From an uncultured Peptococcaceae bacterium (lineage in GTDB: Bacteria; Bacillota; Desulfitobacteriia; Desulfitobacteriales; Syntrophobotulaceae): a stretch of DNA of 9,978 nt. Where the stretch lies: the NCBI GenBank assembly GCA_937892995.1, contig CALBJS010000149.1, positions 1 to 9,978 of the forward strand, given 5' to 3'. This document shows positions 5,984 to 9,978 of this stretch, piece after piece. Numbering within the stretch: position 1 is the stretch's first letter; the number at the start of each line of letters is the position of its first letter. A program made the translations under genes and the position numbers. Below the pieces are notes generated by a model. That model was not told the origin of the DNA. It made no database searches and saw only the letters and a list, made by a program, of their open reading frames with translations.

Positions 5984-7324
5984 ATGGTTGTCAAAGTGGA
6001 CAAGATAGAAAAAAACAAGGTATCGCTGGAAATTGTAGTGGGTGCGGATGAGTTCTCTTCGGCGATTAACCGCACAGCTAAAAAAGTAGCCGGGGAAATT
6101 AATGTTCCCGGTTTTCGCAAAGGAAAAGCCCCTCGGCATATAATAGAAAGGTATGTCGGTAAAGATTATCTAGAAAAGGAAGCAATGGAACCGTTGATTG
6201 GTCCGGCTTATGTTAAAGCGGTCGAAGAAAGTGCTATTTGGCCGGTATCCAGACCGGAAGTAGAGGTTATCCAAGCTGAAGACGGAAAAGATCTAATCTT
6301 TAAAGCTTTAGTCGAAGTAAAGCCCGAAGTAGAATTAGGACAATATACCGGACTTGAAATACCTAAAGCAACTGTGGAAGTAACAGAAGAGCAAATTGAG
6401 GAAGAACTTAAACGTCGTCAAGAGATGCATGCCAAACTTATTCCTGTAGATGACGGAGAAGTGCTTGATAAGGATATTGTGACTATAGATTTCGAAGGAT
6501 TCATCGATGGTGTTGCCTTCGAAGGTGGAAAAGGAGAGGACCATGACCTGGCCATCGGTTCGGGAACTTTTATTCCCGGGTTTGAAGAGCAACTGATAGG
6601 GGCTCGTAAGGATCAGGAACTTGATGTGAATGTTCCCTTCCCTGATGAATATCATAGTAAAGAACTTGCCGGCAAGGATGCTCTATTTAAAGTTAAGGTC
6701 AAAGCTATCAAACGTAAGGAACTTGTCCCTCTAGATGATGAATTTGCTAAGGATGTAAGTGAATTCGATACTTTAAACGAACTAAGGGAAGACATCAAAG
6801 AAAAAATGATTACTTCGACAGAAATGAAAATTAGTAATGAACACAGAGCAGAAATCGTAAAAAAAGTCGTAGATAATGCCAGTGTTGAGCTCCCGGAGGG
6901 AATGATTCAAAACCGTATCGAAGCTTTGATTCAGGACTTAGGTACTAATCTTTCTTATCAGGGGGTAACCATAGAACAGTATTACAGCTATATTAACTCT
7001 AATAAGGAAGAGGTCTATGAGAATTACAGGGTTCAAGCCGTTGAATCAATTAAAACAGAACTTGTGCTTGAAGCTATTGCTAATAAAGAAGGAATAACTG
7101 TCTCCGATGAAGATGTTGAGAAAGAGATGGAAAAACTCGCTGAAAACCATGGCCGCAAAATTGAAGAATTGAAAGAGGCCTTAACGGCACGAGGGGAATT
7201 GGACTGGTTTAAAATAGGCATAGTGTCCGACCGGACTATTGACCTGCTAGTCGAAAAAAACAGTTCCAATAAGAAGGATACCGGGGAACAGTTGGAGAAT
7301 AACGATATTGAGAAAAAAGAATAG
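5984..7324 (+). CDS. tig: Trigger factor, ribosome-associated chaperone and prolyl isomerase
   Basis: Trigger factor binds ribosomal protein L23 at the exit tunnel and shields nascent chains. ATG 5984 follows AAGGAGG (5970-5976) by 7 nt and gives 446 aa, normal for the family; an upstream in-frame TTG at 5960 overlaps the ribosome site and is rejected. The N-terminal ribosome-binding signature is PGFRKGKAP (GFRKGK at residues 43-48). An FKBP-type prolyl isomerase domain spans about 155-242 (VTIDFEGFIDGVAFEGG, IPGFEEQLIGA, VPFPDEY). The helical chaperone arms follow from about 250, and the acidic and lysine-rich tail is usual. It is cotranscribed with clpX, whose start lies 45 nt after its stop. 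In most Firmicutes clpP stands in this gap, but it is absent here. Confidence 0.97.
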   Translation: MVVKVDKIEKNKVSLEIVVGADEFSSAINRTAKKVAGEINVPGFRKGKAPRHIIERYVGKDYLEKEAMEPLIGPAYVKAVEESAIWPVSRPEVEVIQAEDGKDLIFKALVEVKPEVELGQYTGLEIPKATVEVTEEQIEEELKRRQEMHAKLIPVDDGEVLDKDIVTIDFEGFIDGVAFEGGKGEDHDLAIGSGTFIPGFEEQLIGARKDQELDVNVPFPDEYHSKELAGKDALFKVKVKAIKRKELVPLDDEFAKDVSEFDTLNELREDIKEKMITSTEMKISNEHRAEIVKKVVDNASVELPEGMIQNRIEALIQDLGTNLSYQGVTIEQYYSYINSNKEEVYENYRVQAVESIKTELVLEAIANKEGITVSDEDVEKEMEKLAENHGRKIEELKEALTARGELDWFKIGIVSDRTIDLLVEKNSSNKKDTGEQLENNDIEKKE

Positions 7325-7369
7325 GGGTTAAGATATCAACTTAGGACTTTCCATGTAAGGGGTGAGCAT

Positions 7370-8629
7370 ATGGCAAAATTTAATGATGATAAGAATCAGT
7401 TAAAATGTTCTTTTTGCGGTAAGACTCAGGAACAGGTTAAGAAATTGGTCGCTGGCCCGGGTGTGTATATCTGTGATGAGTGCATTGAACTGTGTAATGA
7501 AATAATTGAAGAAGAGCTTCAGGATGATGTGGGGGCTGAGATTGGGGAAATTCCTAAGCCCAAAGAAATCAGAAGTATTCTCGATCAATATGTTATTGGT
7601 CAAGATGATGCCAAAAAAGCCTTGTCTGTAGCCGTCTATAATCATTATAAGCGGATAAGTATCGGTATGAAGATTGATGATGTGGAATTACAAAAATCTA
7701 ACATTGTTATGCTCGGACCTACCGGTTCCGGTAAGACTTTACTTGCTTCTACATTGGCTAAAGTTCTTAATGTGCCATTTGCTATAGCGGATGCTACAGC
7801 ACTTACTGAAGCAGGTTATGTGGGTGAGGATGTCGAAAATATTCTTCTAAAAATCATCCAAGCTGCTGACTACGATATTGAAAGGGCAGAAAGAGGTATT
7901 ATATATATTGATGAGATAGATAAAATAGCTCGTAAATCTGAAAATCCTTCGATTACGAGGGATGTATCCGGCGAAGGGGTTCAGCAGGCACTGCTTAAAA
8001 TCCTGGAAGGTACGGTAGCGAGTGTTCCTCCTCAAGGCGGACGGAAGCACCCCCACCAAGAATTTATCCAGCTGGATACAACCAATATCCTCTTCATCGT
8101 CGGCGGGGCATTTGATGGGATTGATAAACTCATCCAGAACCGTATTGGGAAGAAAGTGATGGGTTTTGGGGCCGATATCCAGAAAAAAAATGAAAAGAAT
8201 GTCGGAGAAATTTTAAAACAAATCTTGCCTACAGATCTTTTGAAGTATGGTCTAATCCCCGAATTTGTGGGTAGGGTTCCGGTGATCGTCACTTTAGAGG
8301 CTTTAGACCAAGATGCGTTGATAAATATTCTGACTGAACCTAAGAATGCTCTGGTCAAGCAATATGAAAAGCTGCTGGAGATGGATGGCGTAGACTTGGA
8401 ATTCAAAGAGGATGCTCTTAAAGCTATTGCTGATGAGGCAATTCGGCGTAACACCGGGGCTAGGGGTTTACGGGCCATCATAGAGGAAATCATGATGAAT
8501 GTCATGTACGATATTCCGACCCGCACAGATGTTACAAAGTGTATAGTAACCAAAGATACTATCCTTAAACGGATTGAACCGGAACTGGTGATGGTCGATC
8601 AGAAAATTAAAAAAGAAGAGTCGGCATAA
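7370..8629 (+). CDS. clpX: ClpX, ATP-dependent unfoldase of the ClpXP protease
   Basis: ClpX is a AAA+ hexamer that recognises, unfolds and feeds proteins to ClpP. ATG 7370 is preceded by AAGGGGTGAG (7357-7366), and 419 aa is standard. The N-terminal zinc-binding domain has C13-x2-C16-x18-C35-x2-C38. Walker A is GPTGSGKT (116-123), the pore loop GYVGEDVE (149-156), Walker B IIYIDEID (177-184), the RKH loop 225-227, the arginine finger in EFVGRVP (R302), and sensor 2 GARGLR (363-368). The ClpP-docking loop reads MGF (264-266), where I/L/V-G-F/L is usual, so it is conservative but slightly unusual. All motifs are intact, so the protein should be active. The ClpP partner must be encoded elsewhere. 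It ends the tig operon and is convergent with the next gene. Confidence 0.98.
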   Translation: MAKFNDDKNQLKCSFCGKTQEQVKKLVAGPGVYICDECIELCNEIIEEELQDDVGAEIGEIPKPKEIRSILDQYVIGQDDAKKALSVAVYNHYKRISIGMKIDDVELQKSNIVMLGPTGSGKTLLASTLAKVLNVPFAIADATALTEAGYVGEDVENILLKIIQAADYDIERAERGIIYIDEIDKIARKSENPSITRDVSGEGVQQALLKILEGTVASVPPQGGRKHPHQEFIQLDTTNILFIVGGAFDGIDKLIQNRIGKKVMGFGADIQKKNEKNVGEILKQILPTDLLKYGLIPEFVGRVPVIVTLEALDQDALINILTEPKNALVKQYEKLLEMDGVDLEFKEDALKAIADEAIRRNTGARGLRAIIEEIMMNVMYDIPTRTDVTKCIVTKDTILKRIEPELVMVDQKIKKEESA

Positions 8630-8631
8630 AA

Positions 8632-8665
8632 CAAAGGAGTCTGCAAATGCAGGCTCCTGTTTTTC
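8632..8665. terminator. clpX terminator, possibly bidirectional
   Basis: AGGAGTCTGC (8635-8644) pairs with GCAGGCTCCT (8649-8658), with one T-G wobble, around the loop AAAT. On the plus strand GTTTTTC follows. On the minus strand the same stem is followed by TTGTTTTAT, 10-20 nt after the stop of the convergent regulator gene. It can therefore serve both genes. Confidence 0.85.
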
Positions 8666-8674
8666 TTCGTAAAT

Positions 8675-9622
8675 CTATTTCATAATCTCGCCCATTTGGG
8701 AAACATCGTATCCTCCCAAACCTTCGATTTCCTTGCGGTAGGCTGAGGAACGTATAATTTGGAGTAAAGCTTGAAAATGCGGTTTAGAAAGGTCTTCTTG
8801 TCGAAAAACAAGGTCATAGCGTTCTTTCTGTAAGGGAATGAAATCCAGGTCGGGGACTTGCATAGCTACCTTTTCAATACCCAAACCTACATCGGCTTCT
8901 CCGCGAGCTACCTTGCTTGCTACGGACATATGACTCATTTCCTCATCATGGTAGCCATTAATGGAATGATTGCTAATCCCTTCTTGTTGTAATTTTTCAT
9001 CTAAGAGAACTCGAGCACCGGAGCCGCGTTCTCGATTAATGAAACGGACCTCCGGTCGGGTAAGGTCTTGCCAGGTTTTTATGTTTTTAGGGTTATCACG
9101 CACTACATAAAATCCTGCAAGGCGATAGACGAGATTAATCACAATTGTCTGGTGACCGGGCAGCAGGCGGCGCACATAAGGGAGATTATATTCATTAGAG
9201 TCACTATCCCAGAGGTGGGCGGTGGCGACATTAGCTTGTCCCCGATAAAGAGCCATTAAACTATCGATACTGCCCATATGGCTGCGTAAAAATTTAATAG
9301 TGGGAAATTGTTTCGTAAGATGTCGAGTTAGAATGTCTAAGATCATATCTTGGCCACAGATAAGCAACCCATCTAAGGTATTAACTGTTGAGGATGGGGT
9401 AAAGATGACAGGGGAGTCTGCCAAAGAGTTAGGAAGAGGATTCGCCGGCAAATTTTTATTATTTTGCTTATAAGCTTCTAGGCTGGCTTCTTCTATGCGT
9501 ATTTTGCGTCCTATACGATAGGCATCTAATTCCCCTCGCTTAATTAGTTCATAGACGGTAAACTTAGATATTTTGAGTTTTTTGGCCACTTCCACGGGTG
9601 TGTACGTAGTATTATCTGACAA
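8675..9622 (-). CDS. Excisionase-type HTH / molybdate-type binding-protein-domain regulator
   Basis: This is a one-component transcription factor predicted to sense molybdate or tungstate. The start is TTG at 9622-9620; AAAGGTGA (9636-9629) stands at proper spacing and no in-frame ATG is near. Residues about 6-52 form a MerR/excisionase-type winged HTH (TPVEVAKKLKISKFTVYELI, then GELDAYRIGRKIRI). Residues about 85-312 form a periplasmic-binding-protein fold of the COG1910 type, with GSIDSLMALYRGQANVATAH, RRLLPGH, FINRERGSGARVLLD, INGYHDEE, GEADVGLGIE, and GLGGYD near the end. It has no signal peptide, so the sensor domain is cytoplasmic. It diverges from a promoter that leads to a Moco-type riboswitch, which supports a molybdenum/tungsten role. 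The direction of control (repressor or activator) cannot be read from sequence. Ligand identity is inferred from family and context. Confidence 0.87.
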   Translation of the reverse strand: MSDNTTYTPVEVAKKLKISKFTVYELIKRGELDAYRIGRKIRIEEASLEAYKQNNKNLPANPLPNSLADSPVIFTPSSTVNTLDGLLICGQDMILDILTRHLTKQFPTIKFLRSHMGSIDSLMALYRGQANVATAHLWDSDSNEYNLPYVRRLLPGHQTIVINLVYRLAGFYVVRDNPKNIKTWQDLTRPEVRFINRERGSGARVLLDEKLQQEGISNHSINGYHDEEMSHMSVASKVARGEADVGLGIEKVAMQVPDLDFIPLQKERYDLVFRQEDLSKPHFQALLQIIRSSAYRKEIEGLGGYDVSQMGEIMK

Positions 9623-9693
9623 AGAGTATCACCTTTATTCATTAAAGTTCAGTTTTGCGTTTGAAAATTTGGATGGATCTAAACTTATTATTT

Positions 9694-9702
9694 AGTATAG
9701 CA
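9694..9702 (-). promoter_or_regulatory. Extended -10 promoter of the regulator gene
   Basis: Read on the minus strand, TGCTATACT (9702-9694) is a TGn extended -10 element. No good -35 box stands at 16-18 bp. Transcription would start near 9687, about 65 nt before the TTG start codon. The -10 box lies in one arm of the 11-bp inverted repeat. Confidence 0.5.
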
Positions 9703-9747
9703 TATTGTCTGTTGAATACCTAAATAATTATTCCTTTATATTTAATG

Positions 9748-9776
9748 TTGACTGCTTTAAGAAAGTAAGCTATACT
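9748..9776 (+). promoter_or_regulatory. Strong sigma-A promoter for the riboswitch-controlled gene
   Basis: TTGACT (9748-9753) and TATACT (9771-9776) are separated by exactly 17 bp, close to consensus. The start site would be near 9783, giving a leader of about 195 nt that contains the riboswitch. Confidence 0.8.
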
Positions 9777-9806
9777 AAAATTACCAATCTGGGTTTGGTT
9801 ATGCGA

Positions 9807-9826
9807 GTTATAGTTAGTTATAGTTA
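9807..9826 (+). repeat. Exact tandem repeat GTTATAGTTA x2 in the leader
   Basis: GTTATAGTTA occurs at 9807-9816 and 9817-9826 with no gap, about 25 nt downstream of the predicted start site and 30 nt before the riboswitch. Two sites on roughly the same DNA face just after a promoter could be an operator for the divergently encoded regulator. Confidence 0.55.
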
Positions 9827-9856
9827 ATGACTTTAGTTTTTAGTAAAATTTAATGA

Positions 9857-9958
9857 TCTCCGAGCCGTCTTTCCTAAAGATGCTTAAAGAGTATCAATGG
9901 AAAACGGTCTGGGTCTTAGAGCCCACGGGGTAAGCCGGGAAACGGGCCTACCTTCCAC
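9857..9958 (+). promoter_or_regulatory. Moco/Tuco-type RNA motif (molybdenum- or tungsten-cofactor riboswitch)
   Basis: The order of conserved blocks matches my memory of the Moco RNA motif (Rfam RF01055): CTCCGAGCC (9858-9866), CGGTCTGGG (9905-9913), CCCACGGGGTAA (9922-9933), and GCCGGGAAACGGGCCTACC (9934-9952). CCGT (9865-9868) pairs with ACGG (9903-9906). GGG (9911-9913) pairs with CCC (9922-9924). GCC (9934-9936) pairs with GGC (9945-9947) under a GAAA-type loop. The aptamer senses molybdenum cofactor, or in some variants the tungsten cofactor, and controls biosynthesis, transport or cofactor-using enzymes. It lies between a strong promoter and a ribosome site, so translational control is likely. 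The neighbouring COG1910-type regulator supports the call. Confidence 0.85.
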
Positions 9959-9963
9959 GTTTG

Positions 9964-9978
9964 AAAAGGAGCACTTGA
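9964..9978 (+). promoter_or_regulatory. Ribosome binding site of the gene beginning at or just beyond the window end
   Basis: AAAAGGAG (9964-9971) stands right after the riboswitch. With 6 nt spacing the start codon would begin at the last base, A9978; a TTG at 9975-9977 is the other option, though closer than usual. CTCC at the 5' edge of the aptamer (9858-9861) or CCTT (9951-9954) could pair with this site and hide it. The gene itself is outside the window; a molybdenum or tungsten cofactor gene, transporter or oxidoreductase is expected. Confidence 0.6.

Larger units (their letters stand above)
9691..9779. repeat. 11-bp perfect inverted repeat covering both divergent -10 boxes
   Basis: TTTAGTATAGC (9691-9701) is the exact reverse complement of GCTATACTAAA (9769-9779), with centres 78 bp apart. 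Each arm contains the -10 box (TATACT) of one of the two divergent promoters. It may be a paired operator for the adjacent regulator, allowing simultaneous control and perhaps DNA looping. Shared core-promoter sequence explains about six of the eleven bases, so part of the match is expected. Confidence 0.6.

Noticed and set aside
7325..7369. A clpP remnant between tig and clpX
   Set aside because: The 45-nt gap holds only the clpX ribosome site and unrelated bases; there is no ClpP-like coding.
8032..8553. 173-codon minus-strand frame inside clpX
   Set aside because: It is a shadow of the strongly conserved clpX coding frame, low in complexity and without a plausible ribosome site or family.

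Overview
The window looks like the chromosome of an anaerobic Gram-positive bacterium of the Clostridia. The Desulfosporosinus/Desulfitobacterium group is my best guess. The reasons are the strong AGGAGG- and GGGGTG-type Shine-Dalgarno sites, use of TTG and GTG starts, a trigger factor/ClpX operon, oxygen-sensitive radical SAM enzymes, and a molybdenum/tungsten-cofactor riboswitch beside a molybdate-binding-domain regulator. The genus is an inference and was not tested by any search.

Layout. Positions 1-238 hold two copies of a 36-bp direct repeat in a somewhat GC-richer stretch, possibly the end of an insertion sequence. Next comes a three-domain exonuclease (DEDDh nuclease, TerB-like, BRCT; 263-1501) closed by a good terminator. 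Positions 1560-2260 carry no intact gene. They contain short broken frames, two of which resemble pieces of a serine recombinase, so this looks like the scar of a decayed mobile element.

Positions 2469-5580 are the most unusual part. Two tandem radical SAM paralogues, each exactly 300 residues, align without gaps at about 61% identity and are followed 4 nt later by a HemN/HemW-like radical SAM protein. They appear to form one operon. I cannot name its product, and no obvious precursor-peptide, transporter or tailoring gene lies beside it.

Positions 5918-8665 hold tig (trigger factor) and clpX. clpP, which normally sits between or next to these genes in Firmicutes, is absent from the 45-nt gap. 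The clpX terminator lies between convergent genes and may work in both directions.

Positions 8675-9978 form a molybdate/tungstate control region. A minus-strand regulator (excisionase-type HTH plus a COG1910-like periplasmic-binding-protein domain) is divergent from a strong plus-strand promoter. That promoter leads into a Moco/Tuco-type riboswitch, a Shine-Dalgarno site, and probably a start codon on the last base of the window. The two divergent -10 boxes sit inside an 11-bp perfect inverted repeat. This suggests joint control of a molybdenum/tungsten gene, by a ligand-sensing protein on the DNA and a cofactor-sensing RNA in the leader.
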